Source: Kiloniella litopenaei
Lineage (GTDB): Bacteria; Pseudomonadota; Alphaproteobacteria; Kiloniellales; Kiloniellaceae
NCBI RefSeq assembly: GCF_000982415.1
Contig: NZ_LANI01000023.1
Coordinates: 1-64,000 of the forward strand
Direction: 5' to 3'
Length of the DNA: 64,000 nt
Position numbers and translations under genes: made by a program. Every line of letters starts with the position of its first letter. The first letter of the stretch is position 1. Shown here piece after piece: positions 56,954 through 64,000 of this stretch. Under the pieces are notes generated by a model, which ran no database searches, was not told the origin of the DNA, and was given only the letters and a program-made list of their open reading frames with translations.

Positions 56954-58072
56954 ATGGCACGAAAACCCGAAGGAAAATTGAAAAGAGGCTGGACCACCGG
57001 TGCCTGTGCCACTGCGGCAACCAAAGCGGCCTATACAGCTCTTTTGACGAATCAATTTCCTGATCCTGTTACTATAACTCTCCCCAAAGGAGAGCAACCT
57101 GCTTTTGCCCTTAGCAGAGAAGAAAAAGACGATTGCTCTGCCATGGCAGCAATTATAAAGGATGCGGGCGACGACCCGGATGTCACCCATCGTGCCACGA
57201 TAATCTCTCGGGTTCGACATGGCGTGCCTGGAAGCGGCATAGTCTTTCACGCTGGCGAAGGGGTTGGCATGGTGACCAAGCCGGGCCTGCCCATTCCGGC
57301 GGGAGAACCTGCGATCAATCCGGTTCCCAGAAAAATGATGATCGAAGTCATCACAGAAATTGCCCAAAAACATAATCTGCCCGGTGATGTGGAAATTGAA
57401 ATATCTATTCCCGACGGCCAGGAGTTGGCTCAAAAAACATGGAATCCGCGATTGGGCATTCTTGGCGGCCTGTCCATTCTGGGGACCACTGGCGTGGTTA
57501 TTCCCTTTTCCTGCTCATCCTGGATTCATTCCATACACCGCGGCATTGACGTTGCCATAGCCACCAATCGCCCCCACGTTGCCGGCTGTACAGGTTCAAC
57601 ATCGGAAAAAGCTGTTATGGACCTCTACGGTCTTGAAGATACAGATATGCTTGATATGGGCGATTTTGCCGGCGGGATGCTCAAGTACCTGCGCGATCAC
57701 CCTGTCCCCAAACTGACCATTGGCGGTGGTTTTGGCAAGCTGACGAAACTTGCCATGGGACATATGGATCTTCATTCCGGACGCAGTCAGGTCGATATGT
57801 CGTGGCTCGCCGATAGATTACGTGAAATAGGCGCCCCCGAAGATATCATTCAAGAAGCACAAACCGCCAATACCGCCAACCAAATCCTTGTTCGCTGCCT
57901 TGGCGAAGGAATTCCGCTGGCGGAAAAAATTGCTCAACTTGCCCAAACCGAAGCCCTGAAGATTCTGCGCGGAAGCTCTGAAAAAAATAGTACCAGGAAT
58001 CAAACAGAAGTAGAGATCATTATCATTGATCGCCCCGGAACCATTGTGGCCAAAACCGGATTTGCGACATGA
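56954..58072 (+). CDS. cbiD: Cobalt-precorrin-5B C1-methyltransferase
   Basis: The protein has 372 aa. CbiD is the C1-methyltransferase of the oxygen-independent B12 route, replacing CobF. Motifs: LKRGWTTGACATAATKAAY, VGMVTKPGLPIPAGEPAINPVPRKM, STEKAVMDLYG-like SEKAVMDLYGLEDTDMLDMGDFAGGMLKYL and GGGFGKLTKLAMGHMDLHS. Its presence indicates a CbiD-type or hybrid pathway. Its stop overlaps the cobK start. Confidence 0.95.
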   Translation: MARKPEGKLKRGWTTGACATAATKAAYTALLTNQFPDPVTITLPKGEQPAFALSREEKDDCSAMAAIIKDAGDDPDVTHRATIISRVRHGVPGSGIVFHAGEGVGMVTKPGLPIPAGEPAINPVPRKMMIEVITEIAQKHNLPGDVEIEISIPDGQELAQKTWNPRLGILGGLSILGTTGVVIPFSCSSWIHSIHRGIDVAIATNRPHVAGCTGSTSEKAVMDLYGLEDTDMLDMGDFAGGMLKYLRDHPVPKLTIGGGFGKLTKLAMGHMDLHSGRSQVDMSWLADRLREIGAPEDIIQEAQTANTANQILVRCLGEGIPLAEKIAQLAQTEALKILRGSSEKNSTRNQTEVEIIIIDRPGTIVAKTGFAT

Positions 58073-58869
58073 CCTCAACACTCACCCGAAAAACGACAAA
58101 GCAACCAAGCCATAACAAGGCTCAGAGACACATTTTAATTCTGGGCGGCACGACCGAAGCCAACCAACTTGCAGATCGCCTCGCTCTAAATCCCGCCTAT
58201 CATGTGACGACATCACGCGCTGGCGTCACCACAGACCGTCAGAAAGTATCCGGCAACGAAAGGCTTGGTGGTTTCGGCGGCATAGAAGGTCTTATAGAAT
58301 ACCTAAAGACAAACACCATCGACATCGTTATAGATGCGACCCACCCCTTTGCCGCGACCATCACCGAGCATGCCTGGGCAGCATGTCAAAAAGTTAAAAT
58401 CCCTCACCTTATTTTGCAACGCCCGGCCTGGGAAAAAGAAGAGAGCGACAGATGGATTGATGTTCCTGATATGCAGTCCGCACAGGATTATTTGCGATCT
58501 CTGGAGAATTCTTTGACTGTATTTTTAACAACAGGTCAAAAAGAGCTCAACGGTTTTACCGTACTAAAAAAGCATACCTTCGTGGCAAGAATGATCGAAC
58601 CGCCTGCGACAGAGACAAAAGCATTTAACCTGAAAATCATTTTGCAACGTGGCCCCTTTTCAATTCACGACGAAACCCAGCTTATAAAAGAAAACAAAAT
58701 TGATTTGATTGTCAGCAAAAACTCTGGTGGTTCCGCAACCAGTGCAAAGATTATCGCGGCCCGAAAGCTCAACATTCCTGTCTTGATGATCGCGCGGCCC
58801 TCCTTACCCCCTGTACAGGTAAAAACGACAATAGAAGATTGCCTGGAATGGCTCGGCACTCTCTCTTGA
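58069..58869 (+). CDS. cobK: Precorrin-6A reductase (CobK/CbiJ)
   Basis: The protein has 266 aa. It reduces a corrin double bond with NADPH. Motifs: ILILGGTTEANQLADRL at the N-terminus, DIVIDATHPFAATITEHAWAACQ, VFLTTGQKEL, FVARMIEPP and LIVSKNSGGSATSAKIIAARKLNIPVLMIARP. It is coupled to cbiD by ATGA. Confidence 0.93.
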   Translation: MTSTLTRKTTKQPSHNKAQRHILILGGTTEANQLADRLALNPAYHVTTSRAGVTTDRQKVSGNERLGGFGGIEGLIEYLKTNTIDIVIDATHPFAATITEHAWAACQKVKIPHLILQRPAWEKEESDRWIDVPDMQSAQDYLRSLENSLTVFLTTGQKELNGFTVLKKHTFVARMIEPPATETKAFNLKIILQRGPFSIHDETQLIKENKIDLIVSKNSGGSATSAKIIAARKLNIPVLMIARPSLPPVQVKTTIEDCLEWLGTLS

Positions 58870-58912
58870 ACTCAGCTTTAAATCCGTTCAAAAAAAAGAA
58901 AGTATTGAGATC

Positions 58913-59146
58913 ATGCGCATCAAACTTGAAAAAGAACGAAGAGCCGACATTATCCAGGCCCTGATCAACTTCCACTACTCGGAATTTGACGAAGATATCA
59001 GTGAATTTCGCGCTGCAGAGATCGTCGATTTCCTGTTACAGAAAATTGGTCCATCACAATACAATCAAGGCATCGCAGATGCGCGAAAATATTTTTCCGA
59101 AAAACTTGATGATTTGGATACAGAGTTTTACGAGCCGGAAGAATAA
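58913..59146 (+). CDS. DUF2164-family small protein
   Basis: The protein has 77 aa. IKLEKERRADIIQALINFHYSEFDEDISEFRAAEIVDFLLQKIGPSQYNQGIADARKYFSEKLDDLD is the DUF2164 pattern; the function of the family is unknown. It lies 43 bases past cobK and may ride on that transcript. Confidence 0.8.
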   Translation: MRIKLEKERRADIIQALINFHYSEFDEDISEFRAAEIVDFLLQKIGPSQYNQGIADARKYFSEKLDDLDTEFYEPEE

Positions 59147-59184
59147 CTTGAGTTAAGATCACTCAATACAAATTCCGTTTTCTA

Positions 59185-60954
59185 TTAATCTCGACCACGT
59201 ACTGCCGGTAAAGAGAAATAAAAATCTGATCCATTGCCCAAGCTACTCTCTACCCATATCTGTCCTTTGTTACGATTGAGCAGGTCCTTACATAAAGGCA
59301 AACCTAATCCAGTCCCGTGTTCTCCGCCGGTACCAATTGTCGATGTCTTTTCATCCAAAGCAAAGATCCTCATCACTTGCTCTTCAGACATACCAACACC
59401 ACGATCAGAGACCTTAACCTCAATCATATCGGCAACTTTTTGTGCAGAAACAGAAATACTATCCCCTTTCACTGAGAACTTCAGAGCATTGGCGAGCAAG
59501 TTCCGCAACACAGTCAAAACCATATTGCGATCACAAAAAACCTCGATGTTCTCTACTTCATTTATAAGGGCGATCCCTTTTTCCTCTGCAATAGGATTGA
59601 GAACTTCCAGACTTTCCTGTGTAACTTGTCTAAGATCTACGGCTTGCTTTTCCAGAGTGTTTTCCATCATTTGAAGGCGGGACCAGTCCAACAGATTTTG
59701 CAGAAGATCAAAGACCCGATTACCCGTCTCATTGACATCACGCGCATAGTCAACCAGCTTCTCTTTACTCACCTTATCCGCCATCTGAGACATCATCTGG
59801 GTCATACCCAAAAGCGACGTAAAAGGACTTCTTAAATCGTGAGCAATAATGGAAAAGAACTTATTTTTAATTCCGACCTCATATTTAAGCTGCTCATTCA
59901 AAACAGCTTCTTGTTCAGCCAACGTTGCGAGTTCACTTGATTGCACTTCTTGTTGCCGTCTGGCCATCTTGGCCTCAATCAGCATCATTTCCAGACGAGA
60001 GTGGAAAGCATTAGTTGCATAGAAAACAATAATCAGAGTCAGCGTAATAACCGCTACACCAATCAGTGAATTGGTCAAAAGGCCATCCTTTATAGCGCTT
60101 AAAGCCAGAGCCTCTTCCTGTTCCACAATAACATGCCATCCCAACTGTGGAATGAAGCGCGTATTTAACAACATAGCTTCTCCAGCGTTTTCATACTCAA
60201 AGAACCCGCTATCAGCCGCCATGATATCCTTGGCAACGACAGATATCCCATCAGCAAAATATATATTATCTTCTTCGATTGTTGCCCCTTCAGATCTGAC
60301 CAGGATCTTCCCCGCATCATCGACAAAATATACATGCCGGCCATAAACTTTTTCGTAATACCCCACGACTTCAGCCACAGTATCCAGCTTGAGCCCTACG
60401 CCAACGGCTGCAAGAAAATTATTATCATAATCAAAAATTTTATGATTAATAAAAATGGTTGTCGTATTATTCTGAGCTTCGTTCAAATCAACATTTAGTT
60501 CGTATTCTGACACCCCATCTTTTATTCGAAAAAACCAAGTATCATTCTGATCATCTTCAGAGACTGACTGCGTTAACCCCTTGAAATGATAATAATTACG
60601 AGTTTTCTCAGAAACCAAGAAACTTGTAAAAAGATCGTATTTCGTTCTGATTTCATCCAGATATCGGGCAATTTTATCAACGTCTTTCTCTCCCTCAATC
60701 AACCAATCTTTAACAAAGATATCATTCGCCATAAGAGAGGCCACAAAGACAGGCTGTAACAAATCCTGCTGGATTTCTGAATATATATTGTTACTCGTCA
60801 GAGGGAGTTCATTATTAATCAGAGCTTCACGTAAGCTGTTTCTTGAAATTTGATAGCTGAGGAAATTTGTAATCAAAAAACCTACCATCAATACGAAACC
60901 GATCGTCAGGATAAGCGGGGCTCGAACTGAGTGAGGGTTATTCCACCAGCGCAT
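59185..60954 (-). CDS. Membrane sensor histidine kinase with a cache-type sensor
   Basis: The protein has 589 aa. TM1 is at about 15-33 and TM2 at about 290-310, enclosing a periplasmic dCache-like domain (VYFVDDAGKILVRSEG, GWHVIVEQEE). A coiled segment follows, then HisKA with the phospho-His in FFSIIAHDLRSPFTSLLG and HATPase_c with N box LRNLLANALKFSV, G1 VSDRGVGMSEEQV and G2 GGEHGTGLGLPLC. No response regulator is next to it, so its partner is elsewhere. The ligand is unknown. Confidence 0.9.
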   Translation of the reverse strand: MRWWNNPHSVRAPLILTIGFVLMVGFLITNFLSYQISRNSLREALINNELPLTSNNIYSEIQQDLLQPVFVASLMANDIFVKDWLIEGEKDVDKIARYLDEIRTKYDLFTSFLVSEKTRNYYHFKGLTQSVSEDDQNDTWFFRIKDGVSEYELNVDLNEAQNNTTTIFINHKIFDYDNNFLAAVGVGLKLDTVAEVVGYYEKVYGRHVYFVDDAGKILVRSEGATIEEDNIYFADGISVVAKDIMAADSGFFEYENAGEAMLLNTRFIPQLGWHVIVEQEEALALSAIKDGLLTNSLIGVAVITLTLIIVFYATNAFHSRLEMMLIEAKMARRQQEVQSSELATLAEQEAVLNEQLKYEVGIKNKFFSIIAHDLRSPFTSLLGMTQMMSQMADKVSKEKLVDYARDVNETGNRVFDLLQNLLDWSRLQMMENTLEKQAVDLRQVTQESLEVLNPIAEEKGIALINEVENIEVFCDRNMVLTVLRNLLANALKFSVKGDSISVSAQKVADMIEVKVSDRGVGMSEEQVMRIFALDEKTSTIGTGGEHGTGLGLPLCKDLLNRNKGQIWVESSLGNGSDFYFSLPAVRGRD

Positions 60955-61048
60955 ATTGAAGTGATCCCTTTAGAAAAAGCTATATTGGGAGTTTTTTTTA
61001 AGAGTTGTTTTTTGAGCTTTTACCCCCTTATATCTAGCAAAACAAGAT

Positions 61049-61063
61049 TGGTTTGACCAAAAG
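61049..61063. promoter_or_regulatory. FadR/UxuR-like operator ATTGGTTTGACCAAA
   Basis: TTGGT-TTG-ACCAA lies about 90 bp ahead of the Gfo/Idh ATG at 61151, with the same core as 42753 (upstream of the other Gfo/Idh gene). Confidence 0.5.
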
Positions 61064-61150
61064 CTCAATTAACCCTATTTCATTTATACTTGCTTGTTTT
61101 CCAGAAAACGTCATCCTTATGGTAGATCACAACTAAATCAGAGACTTACT

Positions 61151-62149
61151 ATGCTTCGCTGGGGAATTCTTTCAACTGCCAAAATTGCTGTAGAACACGT
61201 TATTCCGGCAATTTTAAATGCTGACAATACTGTGATCACCGCCATCGCCAGCCGAGATAAATCAAAGGCAGGTACCCTTGCGGAACGCTTTGCTATTCCC
61301 CATGCGTTTGGATCATATGAAGAACTCTTGGCAAGCGATCTTGTAGACGCGATCTACATCCCCCTTCCGACTTCACATCATGTAGAATGGTCGATCAAAG
61401 CAGCGAATGCCGGGAAACATGTTCTCTGTGAAAAGCCAATTTCATTAAAGGCATCTCAAATAGAAGACATCATTCAGGCCCGCGATAAAAACGGTGTTCT
61501 GGTTTCAGAAGCTTTTATGATCATTTACCATCCTCAATGGCATAAAGTTCGTGATCTAATCCAAGATGGTTCAATCGGCTCTCTTTCACATATACAGGCG
61601 ACCTTTACCTACTTTAACAAGGATGACAGTAACATGCGAAACATCCCCGAACTCGGGGGTGGCGCATTGCCCGATATTGGCGTTTATCCAATCGTTGCAA
61701 CAAGGTTTGCAACAGGAATGGAACCTGTCACCCTTTCTTCAAGAGTCAAGTACGACAAGGATTTTGCTACAGACATTTATGCTTCCTGCTGCGCAGACTT
61801 TGGCACTTTTGAAATGACGATGTATGTGGCAACACAGCTTGCCCACAGGCAGGAAATCACATTTCATGGGGACAAGGGATGGATTCAAGTATCTGCCCCC
61901 TTCAACGCTGGTCTTTATGACGCAGATACAGTGACGCTATACAACGCAAATCACACCCATAACGAAAAATTCCGTTTTCCCGGTGTAAATCAATACAAGT
62001 TGCAGATCGAAGCCTTCTCACAGGCCGCTTTAAGTGGTGATCCCTCTGATATAAAAAAAATATTTTCCCTAGAAAACTCATACAAAAACCAACGAATAAT
62101 CGATGCAATCTATCTAGCCGGTCAAACAAAGCTTTGGGAAGATATTTAG
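61151..62149 (+). CDS. Gfo/Idh/MocA-family oxidoreductase
   Basis: The protein has 332 aa from ATG 61151 (MLRWGILSTAKIA) with AGAGA upstream; a TTG at 61094 gives an unlikely extension. Rossmann start WGILSTAKIA, AIYIPLPTSHHVEWSIKAANAGKHVLCEKPISL, then a GFO/IDH C-domain (ELGGGALPDIGVYPIVATRFATG). It is similar to sugar or dihydrodiol dehydrogenases. It differs from the 41.7-kb Gfo/Idh protein but shares its operator-like site. Confidence 0.9.
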   Translation: MLRWGILSTAKIAVEHVIPAILNADNTVITAIASRDKSKAGTLAERFAIPHAFGSYEELLASDLVDAIYIPLPTSHHVEWSIKAANAGKHVLCEKPISLKASQIEDIIQARDKNGVLVSEAFMIIYHPQWHKVRDLIQDGSIGSLSHIQATFTYFNKDDSNMRNIPELGGGALPDIGVYPIVATRFATGMEPVTLSSRVKYDKDFATDIYASCCADFGTFEMTMYVATQLAHRQEITFHGDKGWIQVSAPFNAGLYDADTVTLYNANHTHNEKFRFPGVNQYKLQIEAFSQAALSGDPSDIKKIFSLENSYKNQRIIDAIYLAGQTKLWEDI

Positions 62150-62335
62150 GACCTGGTTCCATCAACAATTATGCAAACAATCAATCCACTAAAGTCAAAG
62201 CCTTGCTTTTTAGTATTTACACTTTATGGTTTTTATTCTTTCAAGCTGAATATGAGTAAATGTTTATAAAATATTCATAACCCAGTTTATAGAATTCCCG
62301 CCTATCTCGAATACTCGTCAATCCTGAGTACCAAA

Positions 62336-62617
62336 ATGACAATTAAAGCTGTTCTTCAAAACGGAGACGAAATACAGGTCAATGGCCCTTTGATACTGAT
62401 GGCCGAAGACGGACATATTGCCGTAAGTCCAGAATTGTTTTCCTGTGCCCAGAACGGTGAATTTATCAAGGTTCATATTGATAAACTCAGAAATGCAGAT
62501 TTCTCTGAAGAAAGCCTTGATAAGGTTAAAGAAATCATGTCGTCAGAACTACCCAGCGTCAAAGCGATCTGGCAAGAGCTCCACAATCATCTGACAGAAA
62601 GCAAACATAGCTTTTAG
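62336..62617 (+). CDS. Hypothetical protein, 93 aa
   Basis: The protein is not recognised. It is soluble, with a beta-rich first third (MTIKAVLQNGDEIQVNGPLILMAEDGHIAV) and a helical rest. Two Cys are absent except one at about residue 42 (FSCAQNG). It stands alone between the Gfo/Idh gene and the solute-binding gene. Confidence 0.55.
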   Translation: MTIKAVLQNGDEIQVNGPLILMAEDGHIAVSPELFSCAQNGEFIKVHIDKLRNADFSEESLDKVKEIMSSELPSVKAIWQELHNHLTESKHSF

Positions 62618-62751
62618 TTTATCACTCTATCCAATGTATCACGTTCCCGGAAAGCAGTTCTAAAGACGCCCTCAGCACACCCTAAGATAGAAAAATTATG
62701 CCACGCCAAAACTATGTGATATAGTTATATAATATTTGATCACATACACAG

Positions 62752-63555
62752 GTGATTGCTATGCATCAAACCCTTGATGGGGTATCGCGCGCGGCTCTTT
62801 GTCGGTATGTTTTCTTAATTTTTTATGTGCTCAGTTTTATTTTACCTTTTAAAACGACTGCCGCTGCCGAGTACAATATTTATAGTTATCACAATACTCC
62901 GCCCTTTATCATTAGGGACGGAGAAGGACTTAGCTATGACCTCGTGCGCTATCTAAACAAATATGGCGATAACAGGTTTCAATTTAAGTTAAGCGTTCTT
63001 CCAAGGAAGCGCCTAGACATCCTGTTAAAGGCAAATAGGGATATGATTGTTCCGTGGGTCTCTCCCGAATGGTTTGGCATGGGATCCAGGTCACGTTATC
63101 TCTGGACCCCCTCCTTATTATCAGATGCCAATATCTATTTTTCGCGCAAAAGTGATTCTATCGATATTAAAAAGATGAAAGATTTGGAAACACTAATTTT
63201 AGGTGGTGTATTAGGTCATCAATATTCAGATATAGATCGAGAAATTGAGAAAGGCCGCTTAACACGAACAAACGCACCGCGCGAACGCAACCTTATAAAA
63301 ATGCTTATTGGAAAACGAATTGATATAGCAATTATGGAAGAAAGTTCAGCCCGTTATCTTGTTAGGGCTGAAAAACTTGAGCAAGATATATATTTCAGTC
63401 CTCATAAGCACAGTCGATTTCAACGACATCTGCTCATTAACGGCTATCTGCCTGACGTCCATCAATTTTTGAATGAAACAATACTGCAAATGGCCGCTGA
63501 CCCTGAATGGATTGCAATTAAATCACGGTATGAACTCTCCGTTGAGATCAATTAA
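62752..63555 (+). CDS. Family-3 periplasmic solute-binding protein
   Basis: The protein has 267 aa from GTG 62752; ATG 62761 would also serve. A signal peptide or anchor lies at residues 18-41 (VFLIFYVLSFILPFKTTAAA). The SBP_bac_3 fold follows: NIYSYHNTPPFIIRDGEGLSYDLVRYLNKYG, IVPWVSPEWFG, LILGGVLGHQYSDID, RIDIAIMEESSARYLV. No transporter gene is adjacent, so it may be a stand-alone sensor-like protein. The ligand is unknown. Confidence 0.8.
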   Translation: MIAMHQTLDGVSRAALCRYVFLIFYVLSFILPFKTTAAAEYNIYSYHNTPPFIIRDGEGLSYDLVRYLNKYGDNRFQFKLSVLPRKRLDILLKANRDMIVPWVSPEWFGMGSRSRYLWTPSLLSDANIYFSRKSDSIDIKKMKDLETLILGGVLGHQYSDIDREIEKGRLTRTNAPRERNLIKMLIGKRIDIAIMEESSARYLVRAEKLEQDIYFSPHKHSRFQRHLLINGYLPDVHQFLNETILQMAADPEWIAIKSRYELSVEIN

Positions 63556-63643
63556 CTACCTTTATTATCAAAATACGCCCCCAAAGTTGCCATCACTTTG
63601 GCATAAAGATTGAATGTAATTAAACATAGGAAGGATAGTTCCC

Positions 63644-63817
63644 ATGTTTAAAATTACATTTTTCCTCGTATCGTTGATAAACGGGCAACAGGAAATGACT
63701 ATTGGGGGATCAGAAACCTACGCAACCTACGAAAGCTGCAAGGCCTCTGCCGAATTTGTTGCCCAGAACTCACCACAAGGTTACCGAACGATCTGGGAAT
63801 GCACGAAAGCGGGATGA
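63644..63817 (+). CDS. Small exported protein, 57 aa
   Basis: This short frame is supported by a strong AGGAAGGA eight to nine bases ahead of ATG 63644. It begins with a hydrophobic MFKITFFLVSLINGQQ, which could be a short signal or start of a beta protein, and has two Cys (YESCKAS, IWECTKAG) that may pair. It is not recognised as a named family. Confidence 0.6.
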   Translation: MFKITFFLVSLINGQQEMTIGGSETYATYESCKASAEFVAQNSPQGYRTIWECTKAG

Positions 63818-63856
63818 TGCAGCTGAAAGAAGCCTTTTCTGGCTTTGTATTTCATA

Positions 63857-63890
63857 CAAAAAAACAGAGAGAAGCAAAAGCCTCTCTCTG
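63857..63890 (-). terminator. Terminator of the gene entering from the right edge
   Basis: On the minus strand CAGAGAGAGGC / GCTTCTCTCTG with a TTTT loop is followed by a T-run of seven. It lies 25 bp past the stop of the partial gene at 63915. Confidence 0.8.
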
Positions 63891-63914
63891 CAATATATCA
63901 GTCAACTTATGCCA

Positions 63915-64000
63915 TTAGTTAGGCGGTGTATTGACCTTTAACTTCATAACCGGTTTGGGATCTGGTTCCGGTTCGACCGGGATCGCTTTGATTTTGTCAA
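63915..64000 (-). CDS. Unknown protein, C-terminal end only
   Basis: Twenty-eight codons ending in TAA at 63915-63917 encode a Pro/Glu/Lys-rich tail (AIPVEPEPDPKPVMKLKVN). The rest is beyond the window. A terminator follows directly, which supports a real gene end. The protein family cannot be told. Confidence 0.5.
   Translation of the reverse strand, partial: DKIKAIPVEPEPDPKPVMKLKVNTPPN

Noticed and set aside
59149-59167. TTGAGT...ACTCAA hairpin between the DUF2164 gene and the histidine kinase
   Set aside because: A six-base stem with no T-run; too weak for a terminator call.

Overview
The window looks like a stretch of chromosome from a marine, facultatively anaerobic alphaproteobacterium, perhaps Rhodospirillales-like. 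The evidence is two PAS_5-family proteins, an alphaproteobacterial-style MnmA start, CobA/CobB/CbiD/CobK genes, the ubiTUV genes for oxygen-independent ubiquinone synthesis, and phosphonate and amine catabolism. Base composition looks mid-40s % GC by eye. There is one tRNA, no rRNA, no CRISPR array and no recognisable transposase or integrase.

Layout. (1) 1-10618, minus: the N-terminal 3539 codons of a giant, probably type-I-secreted, repetitive surface adhesin. It has a LapA-like retention module with a TAAG candidate protease site, many DDGP-bounded repeats and an embedded lectin-like jelly roll. (2) 10.6-16.2 kb: an OmpA-family protein, a trypsin-fold protein that has lost catalytic residues, a BisC/TorA-type molybdoenzyme and two small unknown proteins. 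(3) 16.5-29.5 kb: panB, a 4-hydroxybutyrate-type CoA-transferase, two PAS_5 proteins, ubiT-ubiU-ubiV divergent from a mogA-like gene with a perfect FNR-type box between them, yjbQ, an OsmC-family gene, dtd, a racemase-family/M24 pair, a Tat-exported multicopper oxidase and a LysR regulator. (4) 29.6-32.3 kb: a dioxygenase/HD-oxygenase pair matching the TmpA/TmpB (2-trimethylaminoethylphosphonate) type, plus an alkaline-phosphatase-superfamily enzyme. (5) 32.3-35.9 kb: an overlapping pair of exported proteins of unknown function (TIM-barrel-like plus helical-repeat) and a small unknown gene. (6) 36.2-41.6 kb: a DUF2946-like protein and a complete five-gene nickel/peptide-type ABC importer. (7) 41.7-49.5 kb: a Gfo/Idh oxidoreductase, then an amine-catabolism-like module (glutamine-synthetase-like ligase, SnoaL-like protein, PLP decarboxylase, aldehyde dehydrogenase; divergent FadR-type regulator and glutamine amidotransferase). 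The module lies between two 65-bp direct repeats and next to tRNA-Met(CAT) and a 3' remnant of that tRNA. (8) 49.8-64 kb: a membrane protein, YcaQ-like glycosylase, mnmA, an alpha/beta hydrolase, two divergent cobalamin gene pairs, a cache-domain histidine kinase, a second Gfo/Idh gene, a family-3 solute-binding protein and small genes.

How the parts fit. The FNR box, ubiTUV, mogA and the molybdoenzyme point to respiration under low oxygen. The tmpAB-like pair would release phosphate and glycine betaine. The 42.9-49.1 kb module reads as a mobile or recently inserted gamma-glutamylation route for an amine. Its FadR-type regulator is bracketed by two copies of an inverted repeat (GGTAT-N6-ATACC), one at each divergent promoter.
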